NCBI GenBank assembly: GCA_034509735.1
Contig: JACGWO010000012.1
Location: forward strand, 27,247,188-27,311,187
Source of the DNA: Sesamum alatum
Taxonomy: Eukaryota; Streptophyta; Magnoliopsida; Lamiales; Pedaliaceae
Reading direction: 5' to 3'
Length of the DNA stretch: 64,000 nt
Made by a program: the position numbers and the translations under genes. The notes under the pieces were generated by a model. That model was not told the DNA's origin and did no database searches. It worked only from the letters and a program-made list of their open reading frames with translations. Of this stretch, positions 11,966 to 23,215 are shown one piece after another (position 1 is the first letter of the stretch; each line of letters begins with the position of its first letter).

Positions 11966-14272
11966 TGTAACGTCCATATAATTTTATTCATAATCGATGG
12001 ACTAATTAGTAATTATTAAGAAAATATAAATTTAATTATAAATCATAGGTTGAAATCATAAATATATTAAAACTTAAAAGGACTAAATTGGAGTTTTATG
12101 AAATATTTGTGGTCAAATTATATATATACAGAAGTTGAGGATCAAATTGTAATTTTAATAAAGTTAAAAAAAAAAAAAAAAAGAGAAATGGATTGAATGC
12201 AGCACGTGGCCGACCATCATTTTACCTATGTAAATATATATATGTTATTAACTTACAAGTTAAGTAATCAAACACACACAAATATAAAATATACATTTCA
12301 CTTATTTGAAATTTGCTAATCTCGGGCGAAAAATCAGGTTAGTAAAATTTTACTTTAAATTATGAATTAATTATTATATTAACATTATTTAATTAGTGCA
12401 TTTATTAAATATGATTTATACTATTCGATTTACTATTTAACCGAAAAATTTATTAAATTTGAGTATTTATATAAATTAGTGTTCGGGTATATATTTAATT
12501 GGACTAGAATATTATAGCTAATGATATGAAATTATATAACCTACTAGATTTAGTAGTTGTTATAATGCACTATTCAAATTGATCGGTTTATTAATCAAAT
12601 ACATAATTGTATGTACCAGTGTTTAAATAATTGTTATTATAGTGAAGAATTGGCAGAAATTAATAGGGATAGTAGGGAATTATATTTGAGAAATATTAGG
12701 GAATTGTATTTGAGAAAATTATAATTATTAAAAAGAAATATGATATTTTTGTAATAATTTCGTTTAGGGATGTTATAGAGAACGATAGTTATAAACTATG
12801 AGGGGTTTGATGAAATAAGATCTTATGAGTTAAATTGATAAATTAGATATATACGGGGGAAGTTATAGTGTCTAAAATGTAGATGAAAAAGAAACGCATA
12901 TTTGAATTTTAATATAAATGAAATATTAAAAGATTGATATAAAATATACGCATATATTTAGTAATTTCATTCGTAATTTACGATATTTTCAATATTTATA
13001 TTGATTATATATATTATAACGTATTATAGGACACGGGGATAAAGTAGAAGACTAATCAACTCCTACTAGCATAATCGTTTTGGGATCGAGGTAAGTATAG
13101 TTAATTGGATCTATATAAGTATATATAATTATACTTGTTTATCGTAAACCTGATTGATAGTTATAGATGCTTATTTGGATTACGTGGTTATTCTGTGAAA
13201 TTGTCGTTACGTGTTTATTTGTAGTTATTTATGTAATATAAATGTTGACAGATGATTGTCGTATATTATATTTTTATTGTTGCAAGGAGTTGAATGAAGA
13301 AGTCAATTATGAGTATATCGTTCAATTGGGATAAAGAGATGACTTACCTAGTTGGGGAACATAGTCAATGGTTTGTGATGATGTGTTGATGATGATGTGA
13401 TTGACGATGTGATATGAGAAAAATGAATAAGCTAGGTACCATGGCGTGTAGGTACCGGGGTATTCCGGGTAGCGGGGGATATCCTGTGCCGATAGCTACA
13501 CACTGGGGTGGTGTGGGGATGCCATGTTCATTGTGATGTTCTGTGCTGATATTGCTACACACTCAGATAGTGTGGGGATATCACATTCGACGGGTATCCT
13601 GTGCTGTATACGATATGACATTGATTGAGATGATGATAGCCGGCAGAACCATTGACTGATGTACTCCAATTAGAGTAAGCAGGGCCCTAAGAATATAAAA
13701 CTATGACTTCAGATATTGCATTATGTATTAATGCATGATTGTGGCATTGATTACTTTATGGCTTTATTATGATTACATACATATATATTTATATTGAATA
13801 TTCGTTAGTTTGTGACATGACGTGTATATAGGCTGGTTAGCTATACTTATTGAGTAGGCAGCTCATCCCTTGCCAATATTTTTCAGGAGATAGATCACGG
13901 TGACTAGCTACGTCAAATTGGGAGTCGGGAAATGGATCTGAATAGGTGGGTCAGCCGTGACATCTGAAGCCGTGGGTTTGGCCATATGACTATTAAACAT
14001 CTAGTCTTTTGTCGGGTTTGCATTTTAAATTTTGTAACAGCCTGAAACTTTCATCTTTTGGAGTTTGTACATAAGTATATTTGTGGCCTAGTAAATATAA
14101 GCTTTTGATGATACTTATCGTGATTTAAGATATATTTATAGAATTATATTATATCGAGAAAAATAGGATTTATCTTATTAGTTTAGAATGAAAATTCTTA
14201 TAAGATAACTTATAATTACGAAGAGTATGATGATTAGTAGTGATAAAGTATAGTTCCGTAGGGGGTGTCACA
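11966..14272. mobile_element. Solo LTR (2.3 kb) with 5-bp target duplication
   Basis: Begins TGTAACGTCC and ends GGGGGTGTCACA, so it has TG...CA termini. It is flanked by identical 5-mers TAAAC at 11961-11965 and 14273-14277. The length is right for long plant Ty3-type LTRs. No gag-pol coding lies inside and no second LTR follows, so this is best read as a solo LTR left by recombination. The interior near 13430-13620 has short repeated blocks around CCTGTGC and CTACACACT...GTGTGGGGAT. Confidence 0.7.
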
Positions 14273-14277
14273 TAAAC

Positions 14278-16150
14278 CACCATAATCTGGGATTCTTTGG
14301 AAATGTATGTCAACAGCATAACTGACCATGAAACTATTCTTGTGGGGTTTGACACACAGTGTCCACTATAGCTATATGATCATCATCCTTCAATCCTATT
14401 GGAGGATAGCAATTTTTCTAGTCTTCCTGAGTTTTATACAAACCAACAAAAAAAAAAAAAAAAAAAGAATTTATGACAAAAACATATAAAAAACATACTA
14501 AATATTGATGGCCACATATGATGTTCTGGCACTAGCTAGAACTTTCTATATGCACTGGAAAATTTTAAGGTGGTTGCATTAGTTTACCTGTGTGAAAGCA
14601 CTAATTATTACGCACAAAATCTCTCTAGGAAATAATAATAATAATATGATATTTAAATTTTTAAAAAAGAAACTCACTGTCCCCCACATCATCGGATCAT
14701 ATTGTCTTTTTTTTTAAAAAAAAAAATGAAAGTTGCATTGTTTTTTATTTTCCTCAAAAAAGTTTTTTTACCTATTAATATTTTTACTCGAGGATTACTG
14801 CATTCAACGCATGCGTATAGCTTTTAATTACAAAACGAATAAATTTATATACGATTGTGCTTGACTCGTTAATGGTATTAACCCATGAAAATTTTAATTC
14901 AAATTGGGTTTGACCGAACGTAAACCAATTATATAGCAAGTGCACCGTGTATTGGTTTACAGTTCAAGAAAAGTGATCAATCATATAACAAACGTATCAA
15001 ACTTGCTTTATGATTGATTTCGTTCGACCAAACCTGATTAGAGTAAAAAATTTTACACCCAACCCAATGATAATTAAAATCTTGAATCATCTAACCAGAT
15101 TGTGGGGAAACAAGAGGTTAAATTAACCCACCCTACATAAAATTCTTTGTTAGGGATAATTTTTATAATTATATAATACTTTAAGAGCATCCCAGGGACG
15201 ATCTTTTATTGTAATTCACGGCCAAACTATATTAGGGCAAACTGATCCGAAACGATAACGAACGAATAAGATAATCCTCCAAACTATACAATTACTTCAT
15301 TTTCATATTTTCCTGCACACGTTCGCAGTAACGATCCCTAACACTTTCATACAATCTAATTGAGGATTACTTAGCGCGTCTAAATTTACGGTATTGTTGA
15401 TATATATTCCTTAATATTTGAACTATGAAATGACAAAATAATAATTGGAACAAATACATGCAAGGGGCAAGAAGGGAGCATGATGATCATCAAGAGCCAA
15501 GACTTTTCACAATGCACTAACAGGATAGGATGTACATATGTATATGTAGTCTTTTCTGGAACAATCTGCAAACATAATGATATATAGCTAAGTAAGAGAC
15601 ATTGTGAAAGACAGAGATGCATGCATTTCTGCTATCTGGAATCCGATCAATACTACTCATCAAGGGTCCATGCATATATATATCTTCCCACTTGCGAAAA
15701 GAGCCGTCTTGACGCAATTTAACGCTCCTATGCATGTTTATCTCGAATATTTTGAGAGGATTTTATTGCATAAATCTTTGAATTGTTCGTTTTATGTATG
15801 TATGAGTTGTTACAACAAGTTTTGTTAAAAATGAAGTAAAAATGACTTAATTAGACTTGAAAATTGATAAAAAATGAAGACGAGAACGAAAAATAGACTT
15901 GAACACTCAATATTACGTGATCATTGTAAAAACACTCAGTTTAGAGAACAAATATTCAAGTGTATGTCCATCTGCAGGCAACATGTCAGATGACAAAACT
16001 AGCATATGTCTACTAAACAATAACATGCATACATACTTCCATGTAAGCATTTCCAAGGGGGGCTGAATGTGTTGGTGGGATTCCATTCTATTGATTCAAC
16101 TTTAATTTGTTTTGATAAAACAAAATTGAGCTAAATTTTCTTGAACAAAC
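14278..16150. other. Intergenic stretch, no gene seen
   Basis: AT-rich DNA with poly-A near 14448-14466 and short AT-rich microsatellites. I found no coding exon with splice sites and no complete element. Confidence 0.5.
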
Positions 16151-16179
16151 AAAAATACCCTTGGTTGTCTGTTGTAAAG

Positions 16180-16455
16180 TTTTTTTTGGGGGCTACAACG
16201 GTACATTTAGTCCTGTAAATTGCATTAATTCCAATTAACTCGACATGTCTTGTGATTTGTGAACAAACAAAAATATGCCAATGCATGTTAAAAATTGTAT
16301 TTTCACCCTTATAAAGATAGTTTGATCAGGGAAAAAAAATGTTTAATTTGCAATAAGTCAAGTAGTATAATCAAATTTGAAGAAATTTGACAACAACAAA
16401 ACCTATTTGTTAGACGAAAATAAACTTTGGTGATACTATATGTAATTTTCTAAAG
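16180..16455. mobile_element. Truncated MITE and left edge of a local duplication
   Basis: 16185-16250 (GGGGGCTACAACGGTACATT, then TCCTGTAAATTGCATTAATT) matches 20075-20125. From 16262 on, the bases resemble the right half of the long foldback MITE at 20254-20795 (AATGCATGT, CCTTATAAAGATAGTTTG, CCTATTTGTTAGACG). The left half is missing. It abuts the next repeat at about 16455. Confidence 0.45.
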
Positions 16456-17490
16456 GGAAATGCATCCAGCCCCCTTGTGTTATGCGAAAATGGCAATTTA
16501 CTCCTTTGTGTTAAAAAAATTCTCAATTTACCCCCTTGTGTTTTTAAAAAAAAAGCAAAATACCCCTTTATAGTAAGGGGTGTCATTCCCGCGTTGGGGG
16601 CGCAATTTTGCTTCAATTTTAGCCATAAAATGACTTTTATGTCCCTAATAATCAACCGTTAGATTTTATGTTATATATATATATATATATATATATATCA
16701 ACGACTGAGATTTAACAAATAAATCAATGGTCAAGATTTTCCCTTACTTAGATCAATGGTTCATATTGATGTATCCAATCAACGGCTTATATCAATTTCA
16801 ATTAAATCGACGGCTCAAATTTATACAAATTGTAAAAATAAATTTAAAATATACAAAAAATTATTTTCTAATAAATATATATATGAAATATACATATAAT
16901 ATTAATAAAATATAAAAATATAAAAAATCGAGGGAGGGGGGGGACCGCCGCCGTCGTCCAGGAAGGGGTAGGGGTAGGAGAGGTGGTGCGACGCAGCTGG
17001 GGAAGGGGAGGAAGGCCGACGGTGGCTGGGTAGGGGGAAGGGGGTGACGGCGGCTGGGTAGGGGAAGGGGGTGACGGCGGCTGGGGAGGGGGAGCGGAAA
17101 AGGCGCGACTAAGGAGGCGGAGCAGAAGAGGCGCGGTTGTGAAGGGGAGGGGAAGGGGCACGGCTGCGAAGAGGGAGGGCGGCGATGGGCGCGGCTGGGA
17201 AGAGGGAGGGCGGCGATGGATGCGACTGCGAAGAGAGAGAGGGAGACGCCGGTTGAAGAGGAGAAAGGGAAGGGGCGCGGCTGCGAAGGGGAAGGGGGAG
17301 ACGGCAATGGGGAGGGGGAGAGGTGCCCGCGGCGGCGACCGGTTGAAGAAGAAGGATATATATACATTTATTATATGTATTTATCATAAATATATATATT
17401 ACTGTACATATACATATATTTTTAAAAATATATTTTGATTTTTGTTAAATAAATTATATATAATGAAATCTGGATCGTTGATTGCCAAAT
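16456..17490. mobile_element. Unclassified repeat element carrying a GC-rich island
   Basis: Starts GGGAAATGCATCCAGCCCCC with repeated 'CCTTGTGTT' blocks. It then has several CAACGGCT/CGACGGCTC subterminal-type repeats (16700-16820) and an (AT)n run at 16672-16698, and encloses the GC-rich block 16928-17342. Such subterminal repeats suggest a DNA transposon, but I found no target duplication and no transposase. Confidence 0.4.
16928..17342. repeat. GC-rich, purine-biased minisatellite island
   Basis: About 415 bases, strongly G-rich on the plus strand, in an otherwise AT-rich region. Short imperfect units recur: GGCTGGGTAGGGGAAGGGGG with GTGACGGC, GCGGCTGCGAAGAGGGAG, and GGGCGGCGATGG. Many runs of three or more G would allow G-quadruplex or triplex structure. 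Open frames across it are low-complexity by-products (Pro/Ser/Arg-rich) and not genes. Confidence 0.7.
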
Positions 17491-17519
17491 TAAATATATA
17501 TTTTTATTTAAATTAAACT

Positions 17520-18250
17520 AATAGGTGTGTTTTTTAATATTAAGAATTGCTAGTGATCTTATATCAAATCATTATGAAAAATTATATTATAAGTTTATAA
17601 GATTAGTGTGAATTATATATATATATGTGTGTGTAAAATATAAAAAATGAATGATTGGGAAGAAAGCGATAGTAAAATATTTTTGATGAGAATACCTATA
17701 GATAAATATGTTTTTACTTATATCAACGTTTAGAAATAAAAAATTGAAACGGAAAGTAAACCCCAACAAGGCCGAAGATATCAACATTCAACAATATGTT
17801 CGTTTTGGGAAAATTAAATTTTACATACCAAATAGTACAAGTGAAACATTTACACCAAGTTCAAATTTGAATTTTATATCTAAAAGTTAGTACCGAATAA
17901 CTTTTTTTACTGTACAAACTACTTTTGAAAATAAAAGTAGAGTAATTATAACTACCTCTCATAATATTTGACATAATTATGAATATTTTCTTATTATTTG
18001 AAAAATTACAAACATCTCATAATTTTAAGAGTTGTCAAAAAACTAGCTAGCCCATCAGTTAGCCTCGCATTTCGAAGAGGGCTTCTTCTGTTTGCTGGGT
18101 TATGGTCGCATTTGGCCGTTACGGGAAGAGGTAGAATTTGCACATTTGTTCCTGTTTTTGCAAGTACATGTGGTCATCGGTGATGTTTATGTTTATGGGG
18201 TTGTGTAAGTTGTTTTTCTTAGTTGATTGTTGGGTTTTTCAACTTAGAGG
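17520..18250 (+). repeat. Local duplicate of 22080-23760, including NRPE1 leader sequence
   Basis: 17640-17900 matches 22240-22500 (TATTTTTGATGAGAATA, GAAGATATCAACA, ACATTTACACCAAGTTCAAA, AGTTAGTACCGAATAACTTT). 17940-18055 matches the left part of the MITE at 22537. From about 18067 the match jumps to 23571 (GAGGGCTTCTTCTGTTTGCT vs GAGGGCTTCTTGGGTTTGCT, then GTTACGGGAA, TTTTTGCAAGTACATG, GATGTTTATGTTTATGGG). So this copy lacks about 900 bases present in the other, or the other gained them. Confidence 0.7.
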
Positions 18251-18374
18251 GCTGATTGGAATATCATTTCTGTCAAATTACTTGACATCTACTAAGACAC
18301 ATGTTCCCATGACAATGTTTTAATTTAAGTCGAACTTCCAGTATTTAGTCTTTATGTCTATGTTCTGATGTAGG

Positions 18375-19289
18375 ATGATAGATCGATTCAGGCTATGGGC
18401 TAAAGGAGGTGATGAAGGAAATGGTTGTTCCAGCTTTCGTCGCAGCCGTCATGACCGCCGTGGTAGGTTCTTTTCATCCTGGAGTTGCAGTGATGAAATT
18501 TTCTTTACTGTACCGCCGTGGGAGGATTTAGACGACGAATTGAGCTTGTCTGGACCAGAGTGTGAGGAAGATTTGGAAGACAGTGAGCAAATACAATATA
18601 ATGTTGCTGAATTATAACAGAGCCTGGCCAACAAATAACTGTTGCTCAAGGAGGAGATGGTGGCTTGGGCAACTTACATACTGCAAAAGGTTCTAACATG
18701 TGCAGAGATACCAACTCAAATGTACAAGTTTCTGATGACGACGACCATGCAGCACTTAATGTTGGCTTACCTGGTGCGGAGGCCGTTCTATTACTAGAAC
18801 TCAAGAGCATCGCGGTTGTGAGCCTTGTAGGGATGCCAAATGCTGGTAAAAGCACACTTGTTGGTGCATTATCAAGGGCTAAACCTGTAGTTGGCCATTA
18901 TGCCTTCACTACTTTATGGCCTAAACTTGGAACTTAAATTATGACGATCTTCCCATTACTGTCGCAGACATCCAGGGCTCATAAGGGGAGCACATGAAAA
19001 TCGTGGCCTTGGACATGCTTTTTTACGTCACATTGAACGAACAAAGGTCTTGGCTTACTGTTGTAGATTTGGCTGCAGCAATAGATGGTAGAAAGGGTAT
19101 ACCATCGTTGGAGCTAGAGTTCTACCGGGCGGCCATCGTTAGTGGTGGCAAACAAAATTAAGAGAAAGGGTGGCTGGTGCCCCTATTTTCCCAGTTAGTG
19201 CTGTTCTGGGAGAAGGAATAGCAGAGCTAAAAGCTGGTCTCAAGATGCTTGTGAATGGAGAAGACTCATCAACACTAAAATTGGATTAG
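18375..19289 (+). pseudogene. Obg-type GTPase pseudogene (mitochondrial ObgM/ObgC-like)
   Basis: The N-terminal Obg-fold start is recognisable (MIDRFRLWAKGGDEGNGCSS, RRSRHDRRG). It is followed by an acidic stretch, AQGGDGGLGN in another frame, and the G domain: G1 GMPNAGKST (about 18832-18858), HYAFTT (switch), a broken G3 region (DI-GL-GAHE split by a missing base near 18971), [15 protein letters not shown], and a C-terminal end EGIAELKAGLKMLVNGED. Frame breaks near 18613, 18971 and 19060, and a missing stretch around 19105-19170 that removes most of the G4 context, make it non-functional. Obg GTPases act in ribosome assembly. The G domain is uninterrupted by introns, which hints at a retrocopy, but GATGTAG just before the start looks like an acceptor, and there is no clear poly-A tail. 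Confidence 0.75.
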
Positions 19290-19429
19290 TCTTGTGCTTG
19301 ATTAGGCTATTCTTGGATTTGATAGATTAGTTCCCTTTCCTCTATAGTTATTTTAAATTAATAAGAGAATAGTAGTAAGATAAAATTTAGTTGTTGGTAT
19401 TTCTTGCCTATTTATGGATAGACCAATAA

Positions 19430-19640
19430 AAATATGTTTTAGTATGTTTTTGTGATAATTTTTTTTAGAAAAAAGACATGATAGAATGAAAAATATATTT
19501 GAATTATGAAGTTTTGTAATAATTATTTTATATGAAAAAAATGTGGTTTGGTTATGATACTTTGTGATAGTTTTGTTACGAAAACACGTGATATTTTATA
19601 ACATATTTTTATATGAAAAAGCTGTGATATTTTTTTATTA
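19430..19640 (+). repeat. Dispersed copy of the 'TTTGTGATAGTTTT' repeat
   Basis: Contains imperfect units with TTTGTGATAGTTTTGTTACG, AAAACACGTGATA and related phrases, like the tandem array at 29948-30236 in NRPE1 intron 5. No coding content. Confidence 0.4.
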
Positions 19641-20253
19641 TTTATGGTTAAATCCTGCAAAGGAAAGTTCAAAGAAGAGATACGTTGATTCCTATAAAAA
19701 GTTAAATTAATCTTCTAAGGAAATTTACTAAAATAAATAATTCTAGATGAGATAAATTCTAAATAAAAGAAAATTATCATACCAACTTTTAAATACCCAA
19801 AATTATTTTTTAATTCATTTCTTTTCTTCAAAAAATAAAAAATAAAATTAGTCAAAATAGTAATTTCAAGATTTTTCTTCATAAACGGTCGTATTTTTAA
19901 TAAATCCACAATTATAATTCATCCCTTCACACTGCAATTATTTTTTTTCTAAAATTTGAATTTTCTCTTAACCTCATGCCACACTTTTTTTTATATTTTT
20001 TTATTAGTAAGATGATTTCTTAGCAAAATTTTTTCAAAGAGGAGTTTCCGTACCTATTTTTTTTTTTTTTTAGGGGGTACAACCGTACATTTATTCTTGT
20101 AAATTGCATTAATTCCAATTAACTCAGCCATGACTAGTGAACGATGAATCCTATTCCTAGCTTGTTAACTCACTTTTATTGAGGCGCTCTCTTTAAAATG
20201 GTGCAGTCCTATCTTGGGAGAGTCTTTCTAAGCTCATATTTTAATATATTTTA

Positions 20254-20795
20254 GAGATAATTACATCGTTCTTTCACGATGTTTTGTGTAATTATACGTA
20301 AGTTTTTTTTAGTTTGAATTTTTTTTATTTAATGTTTTAATATTTATTTTCGACTAACAAATAAATTCCTCGTTGGTCAAAAATCATCAAATTTGTTGAT
20401 ATTTATAAAAAAAATCAAATGAAAATTCATATTTAATTTGATTGACTTATCACTGACTTATTGAAGGTCAAATCATTTTTTTTCCAATCAAACTAACTTT
20501 ATATATCTTCACACGCTAATGCATGTGAACAGATATATTTCACCCTCATAATGGTGATTTGGTTAGAAAAAAAATTATTTGGCGTACAATAAATCAGTAA
20601 TAAGTTAATCGGGGGACAATATAATTTTCCATTCATTTTTAACTACTAATATCAACAAATTTGATGAAATTTGACAATGGAAATAACTATTTGTTATATG
20701 AAATTAATTTCAGGGATATTAGATGTAAATTTTCAAATCGCAAGGAGTTTAAGGTAATTACACCAAATCTCAATAGAGGGTTGTGTAATTATCCC
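20254..20795. mobile_element. Foldback MITE, Mutator-like (long subtype)
   Basis: 542-bp element. Left end GAGATAATTACATCG, right end GTGTAATTATCCC, with flanking 9-mers TATATTTTA (20245-20253) and TATATATTA (20796-20804), one mismatch. The interior matches the elements at 41378 and 60033: CAAATTTGTTGATATTTATA, TTCACACGCTAATGCATG, AACAAATAAAT. Confidence 0.7.
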
Positions 20796-20804
20796 TATAT
20801 ATTA

Positions 20805-22080
20805 TTAGTTAGGTCCACACTCTTGATAATTACTTATTCTATTTAGTGCCCATGTGGTTGAGTAGATAGACTTGCGTTTCGAGTGTAAATGTAATTTTGA
20901 TGACATCTGACTTATTTTTTTTTAAATTAAATTTCATCAAATTTGTAACTTAATTCCAATGTGATTATTTTTGCCCATTAATTATATCTCCTTAACCAAA
21001 GTAATGACGTTAGTTTTTGAGTTTATGTACAATTTGTATTTGTAAAAATAATTATTTTATAATTAATTATACAATCGTGAGATGGAACTAGGCCTAAGAG
21101 GCTGTCAACTATCTTGGGAAAGAATGAGAGGAAGATTAATCTAACATGTTTATGATTCATGGCGTATGGTTTTGGATAATTTTTTTCTTATTGTGCATGT
21201 TTTATTTATTTATTTATTACATGTTAATTGGGTTAAATTCATTTTGACCCCATGTGATATGGAAAAGTATTAAAAAAACCCATATGAAAATTAAAATATA
21301 AAAAAAATCCTTATATTATGAATAATGACTCACACTGTCCTCTGGTCAATTGGGACATATTTTTTAAAGGTAATGACTAAAATGCCCCTCTATATATATG
21401 AGAAAAAATTGTACATTTATATAAATTTTAATTAAAATCCCCAATTTTAATACCTCACGTGCATCGCACATGTCTAATTCCGATCAAACTAGGGCAATTT
21501 GGACTGAAATTGCCATTTTTTTAACATTAATGTCCTTTTTTGCTATTTTGTGAAATGCTTGGTTTAAATTGCCACCGAGTCTAAGATAGTGGACGAAAAT
21601 TGCAATTTTCCCTATATAATATACATAATATGGTAAAATTGTAAAAAAAATGAACTTTTTAGATCCATTTTTGTAGTCAACGCGCGTGTACCACCAATTC
21701 AGGGGGAGAGGGGGGGGGCGTTCTCAAATTTTTTCCATATAACATGAAGTGTAATTGATACTTTATTTTTTACAATTTTTTTTTTAACATTCCTAATATC
21801 ATAGGGGATCCTTGTATTGAAATTGATTGTTGGCATTACTTTTCGAACCATAACTTCTTTTCGGATAATTAATTGAAATTGTAAAGCGCACTTTAAAAAA
21901 GTAAGATTTGCGGCAATGTTTGGTTTTGTCTTTGCTGTGAGTGGAAAATATATATTTTCAATTTTATATATATATATATTTGAATATAACAATATATTTT
22001 GATTAGTTGGTAAAGTTGTGTTTTATGTTGTTGTGATGTCAATTCAATATATTTTTTTATTCGATGAAAATAATATGTAT
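20805..22080. other. Intergenic, MITE-like debris, no gene seen
   Basis: Contains a weakly tRNA-like stretch at 20850-20890, and a repeat starting GGGTTAAATTCATTTTGACC at about 21230 whose right end I cannot place. The remainder is AT-rich. No exon recognised. Confidence 0.45.
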
Positions 22081-22536
22081 ATTTTTTATTGTTAGTGGTG
22101 CCAACTCAAATATATATTTTATTTAAGTGAAATTGGTAGGTGTATCTTTTTTATTAGTAATTGTTAGTGATGTCATGCCAACTAATTATGAAAAAGAAAT
22201 ATTATAAGTTTATAAAAATAGTGACTGAAATTATATATATAATATAAAAAAGCAATGATTGAGATGAAAACAATATTAAAGTATTTTTGATGAGAATATT
22301 TATAAATAAACATATTTTTACTTACATTAATGTTTCAAAATCAAAAATCGAAAATGATAATAAAACAAACAAGGCTGAAGATATCAACAATATGTTCGTT
22401 TTTGGAAAATTAAATTTATATACCAAATAGTACAAGTGAAACATTTACACCAAGTTCAAATTTGAATTTTATGCCTAAAAGTTAGTACCGAATAACTTTT
22501 TTTCTTGTATAAATTATATTTTCAAAATAAAAATAG

Positions 22537-23001
22537 GGGTGAATTACATATATCTCTTATGATATTTGACGTAATTACGAATATCCCCTACTTATTTAGA
22601 AAATAACAAATACCCCATAATTTTAAAGACTACCCAACAATTAGCTCAATTCGTTAGTCTACGTTAGATTTTTATTAATTTTTTTTTGTGATAAACTGAC
22701 AAAAACTGCCATTGTGGCTGTAAAAATAGTTTTACTTATTTTAAAATTTTTCTGATTCTCTTTTATGGACAAATTAAACAGTTTTTATTCTTTTACATGT
22801 TAAAAACTTTTCCATCCATCTACCCATCTCGTCCCATTTTTCTTTTATCCTTTTTTTCATTTATAAAAGAAAAGCGAGAGCAAAGTTTTGATAATTTCAG
22901 AACTTCATTAAAAAATTACACATGATGAAATATGATAATTTTTCAAACAATAAAAGGTATTTATAACTATACTAAATTTCGAAGAATTCGTAATTTATCC
23001 A
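22537..23001. mobile_element. Foldback MITE, degenerate, upstream of NRPE1
   Basis: Left end GGGTGAATTACATATATC with TATTTGACGTAATTACGAAT, right end with TTTATAACTATACTAAATTT and GTAATTTATCC. Candidate flanks TAAAAATAG and TAAAAAATG differ at two of nine bases. The left part alone is repeated at 17940-18055 in the local duplicate. Confidence 0.55.
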
Positions 23002-23215
23002 TAAAAAATGAGAGTTAAGTCCCATATGAAATTTATATCGTACTAACATAATATAATAACTCAATACCATTTAATTTTCTTTTTAATCTTTCTATACACA
23101 CACCAAAAAAAAAAAAAGTAATTTCCTAAAATATTCACATTTGGCATCATGAAAGGACCTAAAATCCGGCTGATTTGTTGAAGAACTCCAAATCCCACAA
23201 GGGCAATAACGTAAT

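Noticed and set aside
16861..17438. Overlapping Pro/Ser-rich and Gly/Arg-rich open frames
   Set aside because: They come from the GC-rich minisatellite. All frames stay open because the units lack stops; there is no domain, splice context or start signal.
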